Origin: Symmetrospora coprosmae
Lineage: Eukaryota; Basidiomycota; Cystobasidiomycetes; Symmetrosporaceae
Assembly: GCA_008802785.1 (NCBI GenBank)
Contig: VUYT01000020.1
Coordinates: 248,001 to 312,000, forward strand
DNA length: 64,000 nt
Direction of reading: 5' to 3'
Positions within the stretch are counted from its first letter, which is position 1. Each line of letters begins with the position of its first letter. Shown here in pieces: positions 37,934 through 49,959 of the stretch. The translations under genes and the position numbers were made by a program. The notes under the pieces were generated by a model, which had not been told where the DNA came from, made no database searches, and saw nothing but the letters and a program-made list of their open reading frames with translations.

Positions 37934-38295
37934 GGCGGTGTATTATATGCTCGAGTACACGATTAAATGCGATGCGAGCAGAGCAGACACACGCACAGGG
38001 ACGCAGCGAATCGGGAACTGCCAAAAAGCCCACAATCTCCGTGCGCGCGTCATGCGGGAACAAGGGGGATCGTCCAGGCACGCGCAAGGCAAACGCCACT
38101 GCGCATCGCAAGCGGGCAGCATGGAAGGCCTTGGACTACTCAGGCTTGTCACAAGGCTATGCAGAGTACGCAATCTGTTGCCATTGTCCTGGCCTACAGT
38201 CGTCTCGTGAAGCATGCTCAGACAACATGCCTGGATGGCTTCTTCCGCTCGACCTTGCAAAGACATCTACAGTCGCTGAAGCCACAGCATCGCTT
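37934..38295. other. Intergenic region upstream of DUF2231-like gene
   Basis: The region is 362 bp between two minus-strand genes; it should contain the DUF2231-like promoter and the aldo-keto reductase terminator. No other feature seen. Confidence 0.45.
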
Positions 38296-39780
38296 CTACA
38301 GCCTAGCTTTCTGCTTCTGGTCCTCAAAGATGTCCAGACCCCAGGCCTCCGCCGGGTCAACGGTCCTGACTGGCGGTCGCGCAGCAGCCGCCCTCTCGAG
38401 AGTGTCGAGGTCTTCCTCTGACAGCTCGATGTCTTCACATTGACGGCAGCTCCCAGATTAGCAGTATTCAGAGTGCCATTCACAGACCACCTCACCCTCA
38501 CCCTTGAAGTTGCTCTCGATTCTAGAGGGCGTAACGGACTTGGGCAGACAAATTGCCTGGGAGAGATTCCCGGCATCAGCCAAGCTTAGGCTCATGCTGT
38601 CCGAGCTGGGTTTTGCCCACCCCTCGACCGATCTGCCAGCTGATGAGGATGTTGGCGGGATCCACGCCGTACTTGTCGGCGAGTTTCTTGATCTGCGTGT
38701 CGGGGGTCCGTCTCAGCTCTGTCAGCCTCGAGCCCGCGAGCACAGGGGCAGCACAACCGTACCTCCGGGTGGTCGCGCTCCTTGGCTCCGGTGCTGCCCA
38801 GCGGAGAGTACGCTTCGAGGAGGATGCCATTCTGTTTGCTCCACTTGAGCAGCTCAGGCTGCGGATTGGAGAAGTTAAGCTCGACCTGGTTGCATGCCGG
38901 CTTGATCTTTGCCCCCTTCAGAAGCTGCTCGCATCGCCGGATGTTGAAGTTCGAGATGCCAATGTGCTTCACTTTGCCCTTGGCCACGAGCTCCTCCATC
39001 GCCTGCCAGGTCGGCAGAGGGTCCTCGGTCAAGGCTCGGTCCAGGAGGACCTTGCCGTTTCCGTCCTTGGGCGTGGGCACAGGCTTGCCATCGGATGGTA
39101 CGCCGAATGCAACCGGCCAATGCATCCTTTGAAGCAACGGTCGACCGTCTTTCGATTAGGGCCTTCGCAACGTGGGAGCGCACAGCGAGCGCAAGTACAA
39201 CCCACAGATACAAATCCAGGTAGTCGAGCTGCAGCGCAGCTAGGGTCTCGTCGAGGATACCTTCCACGTGCTCTGGACGGTGGTAGGAATTCCAGAGCTT
39301 CGAGGTGACGAACGTCTCTGCCCGGGGAACCTTTGTCTCCGCAAGCGCCTGCCCGACCTCTTTCTCGTTGCCGTAGATCCTGCCGGCGCGAGCAGATCAG
39401 CTGCAAGTTCGCGCTCGACAACCGAAGAGGATTCTCAGGATTACCAGGCGCAGTCAATGTGGCGCTACACGATTGCGAGATGGTATTCGCAGCAGCGGGT
39501 CCGGTCAGTCCGCAGCAGGCGAGAATCCAGAAGCTGCGCTTCATCACGGTCTAAGGCGCGGCAGCTCACATAGCCAGCATTGAGAGCGGTCGTTACTGCG
39601 GTCTTGACCTCTCCCGGCTTGGACTTCCTTGACACCAGGAACGCCGCATCGTGTGAGCTTCTCAGCCGGAGACGTCATGCACAACGAGCCAACGAGTTCC
39701 GGAGCTCACCAAGTGCCCAGTCCGAGAGCCGGGATCTTAGCGCCGGTGCTTGCAATAGTGAATGCTCTGCTTAGCGACAT
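38296..39780 (-). CDS. Aldo-keto reductase
   Basis: Eight exons (39780-39710, 39627-39570, 39464-39445, 39379-39206, 39126-38763, 38692-38621, 38556-about 38502, 38432-38296) give about 316 residues. It is an NADPH-dependent carbonyl reductase of the (beta/alpha)8 fold. Seen: [23 protein letters not shown] (catalytic Asp and Tyr), TSKLWN (Lys), LYLMHWPVAF (His), [38 protein letters not shown] and [14 protein letters not shown] for the cofactor phosphate. The full catalytic tetrad Asp-Tyr-Lys-His is present. Exon 3 is only 20 nt and encodes most of HIDCAW. Exon 4 has a GTGGGT donor. Substrate not predictable. Confidence 0.92.
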
Positions 39781-40049
39781 GTTCGAAATTGCGTTGGATT
39801 GGATTGCGAGGGCGATTGAGCAGGATCGCTGAGCAGGAAGATGCGTTTCGCTTCTCGCCACCGGGCGCTCGGAAGTCCCGCCGCACGAACCCGACGAGAC
39901 AGACCGCACCGTGGCAGAAAGCGCATCAAGGCGGGAGGCACAGGTGTAGGTGCGAATGCTTCCACATGAAATCTGGCGGTTCTATCGCTACAACAGCATA
40001 GACAGTCCACTTGCCGGCCCCCAGTCCCTCCCTGTACACAGGCAGCCCC

Positions 40050-41873
40050 TCAATCCATCGTCGCCAGGTTGTCGGCAACCTTGAAGTCAGCCGCCGTTTT
40101 CTCCTTGACTTCCTCGAGCGTCACGCCCGGCGCAAGCTCGGTGAGTGTCATCACGCCCTGTTTCCGGTCGACCTCAAAGACGGCGAGGTCGGTGATGATC
40201 TGGCTGACGCAGCGCGCCCCCGTCAGGGGTAGGGTGCACTGGTTGAGGATCTTGGATTTGCCAGACTTGTCGACATGGTCCATGACGACAATAATCTTTG
40301 TCTCGTCTGGGTTCGAGACGAGATCCATTGCACCGCCCATCCCCTTCACCATCTTGCCCGGCACCATGAAGTTGGCAAGATCGCCGTTCGCGGCAACCTC
40401 GAGCGCACCAAGCATCGACACATCGACGTGCCCACCGCGGATCATGCTGAAGGACTCGGATGAATCGAAAGTCGCAGCACCGGGAAGGAGCGTTACCGTC
40501 TCCTTGCCGGCGTTGATGATGTCCGCATCGACCGTTTCTTCTGTTGGGTATGGGCCCATGCCTGCGTGGTGCCAGAAGGGCAGTTTAGTACGGTGAAGCT
40601 GTGTGCTTTCTCTAGACCCCAGCGCCGCTCACCAAGGATACCGTTCTCGGACTGCATGTGGATTGTCGTGCCAGGCTCAACGAATGATGGCGCAAGCATT
40701 GGCATGCCGATGCCCAAGTTGACTAGATTGACAATCAGGTTGTCAGCTTCGGTCAATAACGCGAGTGCGGGTCGCGCTCGTCTCCACTCACCATACATGC
40801 CATCCTTGAGTTCCTTCGCTGCACGTCGGACAATCCTCTCTCGCCTCTCCTTTGCGGATCCCTTGCCGAGAGAAGAGGTATCCTGACCCTGGCTCGAGAG
40901 TGTCTTAAACTCTATCCTCTTCTCCTCTGTCGATTGCACGATCCTGTTGACGTAAATTCCGGGAAGGTGAATAAAGTTCGGGTCGAGGTCGCCAGCTTTG
41001 ACAATGTGCTCTGCCTCGACGATGGTGATCTTTGCCGAGCGGGCCATGGCGCCGGAGAAGTTCTGCGCCGCGTACCGGAACTGGCAGTTTCCGAACTCGT
41101 CGGCCTTCCACACCTTGACAAAGGCATAGTCGCCTCGGATGGCCTCCTCCATGAGGTATCTGCGCCCGTTGAACTCGCGCACCTCGCGCGGCGTGCCGGG
41201 AATCTCGACCTCGCCGCTTGCGCCGCCGTCGACGTACTTCTCCGCAATGCCGCCCGTCTCTACAGGCGTGCCCACGCCCGAGGGTGTGTAGAAGGCCGGG
41301 ATGCCCGCACCTGCCGCGCGACACCGCTCCGCGATGGTGCCCTGCGGCGAGAGCTCGAGCGCGACTTTGCCGGTGAGGTACAGCTTTTCGAAGTGCTTGT
41401 TGGTGCCGAGGTACGAGGCAATCATCTTGCTGATCTGCCCAGAGTGCAGCAAGGCACCCAGGCCGTACTGCCCGACGCCGGCATTGTTCGACACGCAGGT
41501 CAGATTCTTGACCTCGGGCCGCTTCGACAGCGCCTGAATGAGCGTGTCAGCTGTCCCGCAGAGTCCGAAACCTGTGCGCGTCATGTGAGGCCCTGCTGTC
41601 AGCTCTTGCTCTTCCGGCTGCATCAAGCACTCTCCGGCTCCGCCCATTGCGGCAAGCCCGCACGGAAGGAGCAGACTCACCTCCGGAGAGGATGACAGAC
41701 CCTTCTGGTACATCTGCAACTGCCTCTTCTGCGCTGCCGTAGAGCTTCTTCAGGCCTTGCGTGTCCTTGAACCGCGCGAACGAGGTCGCAAAGCCGCGAC
41801 GCGACTGGGGCGTCGACAGGCGAGCGATGGCGCGCATGCGGAAGGCGGTGGCTGCGTAGGAAGTGGATACCAT
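40050..41873 (-). CDS. Succinyl-CoA:3-ketoacid CoA-transferase, mitochondrial
   Basis: Exons 41873-41681, 41571-40792, 40722-40633 and 40561-40050 give 524 residues, close to the usual 520 of the fused alpha-beta enzyme (SCOT/OXCT1). It moves CoA from succinyl-CoA to acetoacetate or another acid in mitochondria; fungal relatives may use acetate. Seen: a Ser/Arg-rich presequence ([11 protein letters not shown]), alpha half with [43 protein letters not shown] and FYTPSGVGT; a linker; beta half with [15 protein letters not shown] and SENGILGMGPYP, holding the catalytic Glu that forms the CoA thioester; and [15 protein letters not shown]. An in-frame ATG 17 codons upstream exists but the presequence looks complete from 41873. 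Confidence 0.95.
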
Positions 41874-42156
41874 GGTAGAGATGGGTGGGAATGGGTGAAA
41901 ACTCAGGAGAGCAAGAGCGCGCACGACAGACAGGGAAGGAGCAAGAGTGGCCTGGCCTGGCCGGGCTTCGGCTTCGGCCTCCGAAATCTACGGCATCGGT
42001 TTATCCGCAGCCGTGCTGAGGAGGGAAACGTGACCACGGCCGGCGATAAGAGAGCCATACTGTTAGCAGAATGCTCTCCTGCCGAGGGTCCTGATGCTGC
42101 CGCTGTTGTATGCTACATTCATTGCGGCCGTGCCGGATTCTATGCAAAGCAACCCA

Positions 42157-44602
42157 CTACCGCCTGTACTGCCGCATCGGCATGGCTCCACTTCCACTTC
42201 CACCGCCAGCTGCGCCTCTCGCCTTTGACGCTGTCAAGCTCGTGTAAGCCTCATTGACGCGCTTGAATCTCTCTGCGTCACCGCCGACCTTGTCCGGATG
42301 GGAAAGCAGCGACTCCTTCTTGTAAGCTGCGCGGATCTCAGCGAGCGACGCGCTGGCCTTGACCCCGAGTATCTGGTGAAAGACACGCATCAGCTTGGAC
42401 CATCTCGACACTGCCTCCAATGGCGACCAACCTCGTAATGTGACGCGCCCTCTCGCCAGCGGCGCGCATCTCCCTGCGCAGGCGCAGGAGTCCGCAACCT
42501 CTTCAGCTCTACTCGAGCAGCTTGCGCGTCTGGCGCTGGGACGTCCTTGACATCACTGAGAGCAGACTCGAGCGACCCGATAGCAGCAGCGGTATTATCT
42601 CCAGACGCAATATGCAGCTTGGCGAGTAGCGTATGCGCGCGGAAGCGATGCGAGTTTCGAGCTTTTGGGTTGCCCAGCACATCCGAGCTGTCTCGCAGAG
42701 CTGCAGGGAAGTTACGAAGCTGCGCATCGTCGTGTCCTCAGCTGGCCGGCCTGAGGCAGGGCGCGGCGGAGAACGCCCTCACCTGGAGATACGCATCCAT
42801 CCGGCTCAGAAGGACAGACAGTCGGATTTCGGCGTTGATGTCTTGATCTTCGCTTGCGAGGCGCAGGATCTCCGTCAAGGCAGCAATGACCTTATTCCAC
42901 TTGCTGGCCGAGCCGTAGGTCGCGACTTGCGACTGGAGATTTGCGATAGTGTACGCACGGTGGAGGAGCCGGCTGCATTGCGAAGGCGAGATGGATGCTC
43001 CTGATTAGTCTCGCGTAACGATAGCACACCACGATAGGCCGAACAGCGCACCTCGCTTGCGTGTGCAGGTCCGTCTGCAGCCGGAGGGCATCCAACGCAG
43101 ATACGGCCTGCGGCACCTCTGCGCGTGCAAAGCTGAAGATGGCATTGAACCAGAGGACGGCAGGGTCGTTGGGCTGTGACTGCTTCATGTAGCTCGCAAC
43201 CAGCGTCTTCGCCTCCTCTACCCGGCCAAGCATACCGAGAGCTTCGGCACGAAACATGCGCCACTCCTGCGGCGGCGACACTGTCATCCGCGAGAAAGTG
43301 GCTGCGTCCAGCTGGTCCAGACTTCCGAGCACCTGCTGCCATCCGCCATCTTCCCGGGCCTGCTGCACGTTTCCGAGGGCCGTGACTGCGGTCTGCAGTT
43401 CCTGCATTGCCTTGCTCGCCTCTGAACGGGCCCTATCTGCTCCCTTTGAGCGACTGAGTAGGCCTAGCTGGTGCTCTGTGTGCGCGACGGCGTCCTTGAT
43501 CTCCGACCCTTCGAACATGCCCAGGGCCGTGTAGCAGCGCAGGAGCCTTCCCAGCCGCTTCGCATTCCCCTCTGCGTCTGTGCAGGGATAGCCGAGTGCA
43601 GTGCGCATGTCCTGTAGGGCGTCCTCGTACTGCCCGAGGGAGATGTTGGCTGCTGCGCGATTCGTGAGCAGCGCGAGGGGCGGCGGGACCTCTGCGACCG
43701 CGTGCGGGAATTTGGCAAGTGCGTCGGAGTAGCACGCCAGGGCATCCTTGTACATTCCCGAGCGATAGTATGCGTTCCCAGCCGAGCGCAGGGCGTCCAC
43801 CTCGTCGAGCAGCTCGTTCAGGCGGGCCTCCTCGTCCGCAAGCTGTTGCTGGGCCGAAATGCCGATCAGACGAGCGCTGTCATCTGGAACAAAGTTGTAG
43901 CCCAGCGAGATGCGTGGTCGTGCGGCTTTGCGACGCTGTCTATCGCGCTGGGACAGGGAGCCGAGAGCGAAAGTCAGCCAGCTTCCCGACGATGAAGCCG
44001 GAGCCGCGGTGAGGGATGCTCACAGCCTGTCTGACGGCCTTTGACCTCCCACCTGTCGGCGCAGACTGTATTGGCGCATCTGGCTCGCTGTCGGACGAGA
44101 GTGCCGGCTTGTCTTTTGCCTGACGTGAGGTCTCGCCAGTGCCAGTGCCTGTGCCTGCGGCGACAGCGACGGCCTTGCGCTTCTTGCCCGTTGCTAGGGG
44201 AACGGCCTTCCCCGCGGCAGGAGCACTGTCGGCCGCAAGAGGAGCATGCTTTTGCTTGACCTTCTTCTTTGGCCGTTTCATGCGCGCAAAGCTGTCGTCT
44301 TCTTCGGCGTTGCTCTCTTGGGCGAACGTGGTCCCCGACGCGTCCGCACTGACGTCGCCGCGGTCGCCACGGCCAGCTCCAGAAGGACCATCCCTGGCAG
44401 CAGCGACGACCCTTTTCACACCATGCAGGCCGGCTGCCGGCGGTCTGATGCGCGCTGGCTTGCTGGGCTTGCTTCCAGTGTCGACAGTTTGGCGTCCCGC
44501 GCGTTTCGGGGGAAGAGCCGGAGCGTCGTAGAAGGTCTGGCCGGCTTCGTCACTGCTGCTATTGTCGGCAGTGACTTGATGATTGTGTACAGATGCCTTC
44601 AT
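42157..44602 (-). CDS. TPR and J-domain co-chaperone (DNAJC7/Tpr2-like)
   Basis: Exons 44602-44024, 43947-43052, 42903-42783, 42719-42432 and 42372-42157 give 699 residues. The N-terminal 193 residues are disordered and basic, with a likely nuclear-localisation stretch (KRPKKKVKQKH). A TPR region follows: AGNAYYRSGMYKDALACYSD, NRAAANISLGQYEDALQDM, then AVLWFNAIFSFARAEVPQAV and HTLLAKLHIASGDNTAAAIG. The C-terminus is a J domain, SHYEILGVKASASLAEIRAA with HPDKVGGD, which stimulates Hsp70 ATPase. TPR followed by J matches DNAJC7, which links Hsp70 and Hsp90; the long basic N-terminus is unusual. The last intron has a GTTGGT donor. I joined exons 1 and 2 because the frame is clean and no stop separates them. 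Confidence 0.85.
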
Positions 44603-44986
44603 CTACTGTAGTAAGCTAGTCTTTACTCCTCAGCGACCGCAACCAAGGCATTAGTGCTTGTGATAGATCAATTAGGTGTACATCAAGCCAAAGTGTAAGA
44701 CTTCGCCTTACTCGCCTTTACTCGACCCCCTTCAACATCCATCCGCGATCAGCCACCGGCAGGAGTACGGTACGGGACGGGGCTGCAGTCAACAAACAGC
44801 GCGAAGGGGAGGAGCACAGCGAGCTCCTTCGTGCTCCTTCACTCCGTCTCCCGTCACACACACACAACCAAACAGCTTGAACAGGATAGCAGCAGCAGCA
44901 GCAGCAGCAGCAGCATTGACGACCGCACGGGTATAGTCCTAGCTGGGCCAGCAGCGGCGCCCCCCGTCCCCCTCCCCGCCGCCAGA
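44603..44986. promoter_or_regulatory. Divergent promoter with (AGC)9 repeat
   Basis: The interval is 384 bp between divergent starts. It contains nine AGC units at 44888-44914, 72 bp before the sirtuin ATG and so probably in its 5' leader. Confidence 0.55.
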
Positions 44987-47900
44987 ATGGCAATGCGCAC
45001 TATCCAGCTGGATGCGCCGAAGAGTCCCGGCAGCGGCAGCGGCGCGGGCGACGCACCCGGACCCGCATTCGCATCATCGAGCAGCATGGTCGCACTGCCC
45101 GCCAGCTCAGTGGGCGAGTCCGAGCTCCAGAGCCTCGCTCGCCAGGTAGCGCGCAGCAAGAAGGTCGCCTTCATCGTCGGCGCTGGCATCAGTACTGCCT
45201 CGGGCATCCCAGACTTCCGATCCTCGACGACTGGCCTCTTTGCAAGCTTCCGAGAGAAGAACCCAGAGCTCAAGATCGCGAGCGGGAAGGAACTCTTCCA
45301 CTCGAATCTCTTTCAGGTGAGCCATGGGAAAGCAAGGCCGCGCCGGGGGAGCTGGTGTCGCGTCAAGTGGCTGGCTGACTTCGGACTTGCTCGACCGACT
45401 GCCAGCGCGAGGATACGACACGAGCCTTCTACATGATGATTGCCGAGCTCAAGCGCATGGCCGACGAGGCAGAGCCGACAGAAATGCACAAGCTCATGAA
45501 GGATCTCGACGCCGCGGGAAAGCTCTTCCGCATCTACACGCAGAACATTGACGCGCTCGAGGCGAAAGCAGGACTGTCGTATGGGCTGGGAGAGTGGAAG
45601 CAGACTGGGGGAGGTCCAGTCTCGCCCAGCAAGAAGGGCAAAGGGAAGGCCAAAGCAGCCGAGGGCGGAAAGTCTCCCTCCAGGAAGGGAAAGGGAAAGC
45701 AGAGGGCTGTCGCAGACCACAACAACGCTCTTGAGGACCCTGCATCCTCGCAAGAGAGCCGTAGTCAGCAGGAGCGGCAGAACATGGAGCAACCTCAAGG
45801 GGTAGAAGGCGGCGACTACGATGGACAGCCAGTCGCCTCGACTTCCAGGCTCTCGGCGACCGTCGACGATCACTTCTCACCAGCGTCACAGTCTCGGAGC
45901 AATCAAGACTCCTCCCGGCCAGCCACTGCGTACGTGCTCGAGACGTCTGAAGGCGAGCATCTCGCCGACGTGTCGGTCGCGTCGACCCTCTCCTCCTTGT
46001 CATCGCTCGGTGAGGATGAGACCGAAGACGAAGGCGGGATGAGCACGCGGGAGATCCCAGAGACGCCGGAGGATGGCCCGACTCCGCCGGAACCGCCACA
46101 GACCGTCGTGGAGGACGGCATGACGATGGACCTGGACAGCTCCGACGACGAGTCGGCGCTCGACCTCCTCTCGCTTCTTGCCTCGCAAACCGCGAAACAA
46201 GAAGAGCCTAAACCATCCGCTTCTGAGGCAGTGCCCTCCCTCTCACAGCTGTGCTTAGCCGACGAGGCCAGGCAGGCTTCGCCGCAGCCGGACGAGAGCC
46301 TCATGGCGCCCACTGCCTCGCAAGCAGCAAAGACCGCCCCCATCCGTCGCACCCTCACCATCCCGCGGGTCATCCCGCTCCACGGCACCTTGGACGAGAT
46401 GCACTGCCCAAAGTGCACGCACACTACGAGCACGCAGCAGCACCTCGCAATCCTGGCATCAGGGCACTCGGCCTATTGCCCTTCCTGCGTTGCGCTTGAC
46501 AACTCGCGGACAGCACTAGGCGAGCGCTCGCGAGGCATTGGCGTGCTCAAGGTCTCGGTAGTCTTGTACGGCGAGGAGCACAAGCAGGCGTCCCGCGTTG
46601 GCGAGATCACCGAGAAGGATCTGCTCAAGTCGGCCAGGCCGGACTTTCTTATAGTCGCGGGGACGACGCTCAAGATCCCGGGAGTGAAGAAGCTCGTGCG
46701 CGAGCTGAGCCGCCTCGTCAAGCAGCTCAACGAGTTCGAGGAGCAGGAGAAGGACGCAGAGGGCAATGGGACGGGCGTGTGGCACAAGCGCGTCACGCAC
46801 GTACCCCGCGTCATCTTTATGAACATGGAGGCGCCCACGCCGGAGAAGAGCTGGAACGATGTCTTCGACATCCATCTGCAAGGTGATATCCAGACATTCG
46901 CCAGCATGGTCAGGCAGGAGCTGGCCAATCCAACTAGGAAGCCCTCCACGAGCGCGATGGGAGGTGCTCTCGCCCCTCCGCCGGCCTCAGCTCCACCTGC
47001 CTTTCAACAATCGGCTCCCCAGCCTTCTTCTTCGGGCCTGGCGCGCGCAGTTTCCTTCTCCGGTGGATCTGCACAACCGCCCACATCGAAGATCAAACTT
47101 GCCCTGGAGAACAAGCACTGGATCGTCTCTGTGCCGGCTACGAAGCCCGCACCTGCCCAAACAGCCAGCTTGTCGACAGTGGAGGAAGCTGCCGAGTCTC
47201 CATCCGCGCCTTCGTCTTCTGCGCCTGCCGCACGTGAACACCCCAGGCCGACAGCGGTTCCGGTCGAGCGATTCTTCTCGTCAAAGCCCTCGCCCGCGCC
47301 CTCTCCGGCACCCTTCGCGTCTGCACCGCCCAGCCAGGCACTGGACCAGCCCACCACTGCTGCTGCGCCTGCGCTCGCTGCATCATCGAAAGCGCGCAGA
47401 CCCGCTCGACAGCGGCCCCCGACAGCAGCGCAGATCGCAGCTCAGTACCAGTCGCCTCCGAGCGCTGCCATTTCGTCAGCCAGGGGCAAAGGCAGGGCCG
47501 TCTTGCAGCAGCCTCCGCCGGCGCTAGCAAAGGCTAAGTCGGCCGAAGGGCACAGCACTATCTCGGCGCATCTGGCATCTGCGGCAAGTACGGCGGCGGC
47601 TATTCCGATCCCGCATATGGCGCCCTATGCAACCAGCTCTCAGGGGATCTCACCCGCCTCTGAGGGAAAGGGGACCGAGCCCGGGACGGACGGTGGCGCA
47701 TTCGGGGTATTCGAGTCTCGACCTTCAGCAGAGGGCGAGAGCGTGTCCACCGCGAATGCTATAGCCGCAAGGAAGGTCCAGGTCAAAGCCGGAGCTCGAG
47801 CGCGACCGGGCAAGTCAAAGAAGAAGGCCGCGACTAGCCGAGCGGGCCAGCTCAACAAGCAGAAGGTAGCCGGAAAGACGGCAGCAGTGAAGGATCAGGT

Positions 47901-49590
47901 TGTCAAGGCCAAGAAGGGAGCCGCCAAGGGCAAGTCTCGCAAACAGCCGAATGCCGCGCAGGCGACGGACGCCATCATCCACGCGGACGCGCCTGCGGGA
48001 GCTGGCTCTGCTCCTGTCGCGGCTGCCGCGGCGCTTTTGCCCGTAGCGCAGGTCGAGCCTGGCACCATGCTCACACCTCAGCCCGCAATCTCTGTCCCGG
48101 CAAAAGGCTGGAAAGGCTATGTGCTCGCGCCGGAGACAGCACCCAAGAATTTTGACTACTGGAGCGACAGGGTGCCCGAAGGGTCCAAGAGACGAAGGTC
48201 GGGCCTACTACCGAATCCACCAACGCCTGCACGGACAACCCTTGTTTCCCCAGCAGCTGCGGCAGCCGCGGATGCGCCTGCCCTCACCGCGGGAGAGGGA
48301 TCTGCACCCACGCCTGTTCCTGTTGCGGCCCGTATTGCAGCAGTCGTGGAAGCACCTGCGCCACTGCCCTCTGCCGATGTCCCTGCCGACGCTCCTGTCG
48401 GTACAGCAGGGGATAAGCAGAAGGTTCCGAGGGGAAGAAGCAAATCGTCAAAGTCCAGCAAGAATGGTTCGACCAAGAAGAACAAAAAGGGCAAGAGCAA
48501 AGGCAAGGATGCGCAGAAGGCTGGAGCTACTCGCCAGTCACCAGTCCTACCGAAACGTAAGCATACCCAGTCGGAATGGCTCGCTCGAAGGATGCCTGCT
48601 GACGGTGGTATGCATGCTCTCCCGTTAACAGCCGTTCAAGCCGTTCAAGACGCTCTGACTGCAACGACAGCTGCCTCAACGCCGCCATCGCTCACTAGCG
48701 ACGACTCTACAGAGATGGACACTGAGGAAGTGCGATCGGTGACGGAGGCAGCTCTGGCCTCGGGCCCCACGGCAATCTCCGTTCCGGATGCGCCTCTTGA
48801 CAAGGGTAAAGGTCGAGCCGTCGCTGCGCCAACCGCTAAACCTACATGCGAGCGCACAGCACCGCTCGTCATTGGAGACTCGCAGCCGAGCCAGCCCGAA
48901 CCGCGCTACTACACTCCCGTGCCCTCAGAAGCTGGCTCGGTTGGCGAGGAGGTCAGGGCGTTCCAAACATGGTTCAACGAGCTGCAGGAGCTGGACGCCA
49001 TCGTCCACCTAGCGGAACGACGCTCGACCAGGAGCACAGCCCAAGGGCGCGGGACGTCGGATCCTGCCATCGAGCAAGCACGTCTAGTCGCATCCCAAAA
49101 GCGGATTGCTGCAGAACTGGAGAGGTCGACTGCCGAGCAGAAGAAGAGGGCTGCAGAAGAGGAGAAGCTTGCCGAGGAGGTCAGAAGCCTGCAGAACTTC
49201 CTCGAGCTTGACGCATTCATGCGCGAGCGCGAGGAAGCCAGCGAAGAGGCAGAAAGAGCGCGCGCGAGCACGGAACGCACGCCGACGGCCGAACAAGTCG
49301 CTGCACGCGAGAAGGCATGGCGCGAGTTTGTCCATCTCGACAGGCTGGTGAGGCTCGCCGATGGCAGGGATGCGCCAGAGCCTAGGACATGCGTCGAGGC
49401 CGGACCGAGCACCAGTACAAGCGCCGCTGCCGGTCTGCCCGCTATTCAAGTCGGTCCTACTGCCCGTGATTGGGCACCGTCAGAATCTTCAAGTGCGAAG
49501 AGGGTCAAGACGGCAGCACCTGCGCCTCAGGCACCCCCAAAGAAGGCTGCAGCAAAGCGTGGCAAGAAGGCAAGCAGGGCCAGGAGGTAG
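44987..49590 (+). CDS. Very large Hst3/Hst4-like sirtuin (NAD+-dependent deacetylase)
   Basis: Exons 44987-45316 and 45406-49590 give 1504 residues. Hst3/Hst4 remove acetyl from histone H3 Lys56. Core motifs: FIVGAGISTASGIPDFRSS near residue 65-80, TQNIDALE at 154, catalytic His in VIPLHGTLDEMHCPKC at about 436, zinc pairs CPKC and CPSC, VVLYGEEHK, and AGTTLKIPGVKKLVRELSRL. Between TQNID and the catalytic His lie about 240 extra acidic, Ser-rich residues absent from typical sirtuins. After the core ends near 617 comes a tail of about 890 residues: Ala/Pro/Ser-rich, then Lys-rich basic blocks (KSSKSSKNGSTKKNKKGKSK) and a Glu/Ala coiled coil, ending basic. The acceptor at 45405 was chosen; one six bases later also fits. 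Confidence 0.9.
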
Positions 49591-49959
49591 CAGCGATGAC
49601 CGAACATTCTATTCTATACCGTGGGCGTCGTCTTCATCAATTGTTGTTGAGACCTTTTACGCAGGACGCAATGAAGCCGAGGTATCGTACCGGCCTTCCG
49701 ATTTCTGGCCTCTGCCTCGGACTACGAGGCGCTTTCCATCCGAGCGAATGCTCGGCATAGCTTGCAATGAGGAGCTGCGTGCTCGATAGTCTACAATGGC
49801 CCTCTCTGCTGTTGAAGAGAGTATATCATAGTGCGCAGAAGAAGAGCAAACGGTTGAATGTACATGGGAGCTGAGAAGGCATCTGAAGATTGTCCATGTG
49901 TCGAGAAGCAAGCGGCTTGTGGCAGATTGCCAAAGGGTGACGCATACTGGCGAGGCGGC
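49591..49959. other. Convergent 3' intergenic region
   Basis: The region is 369 bp between sirtuin and RhoGAP 3' ends; short frames only, presumably terminators. Confidence 0.45.
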
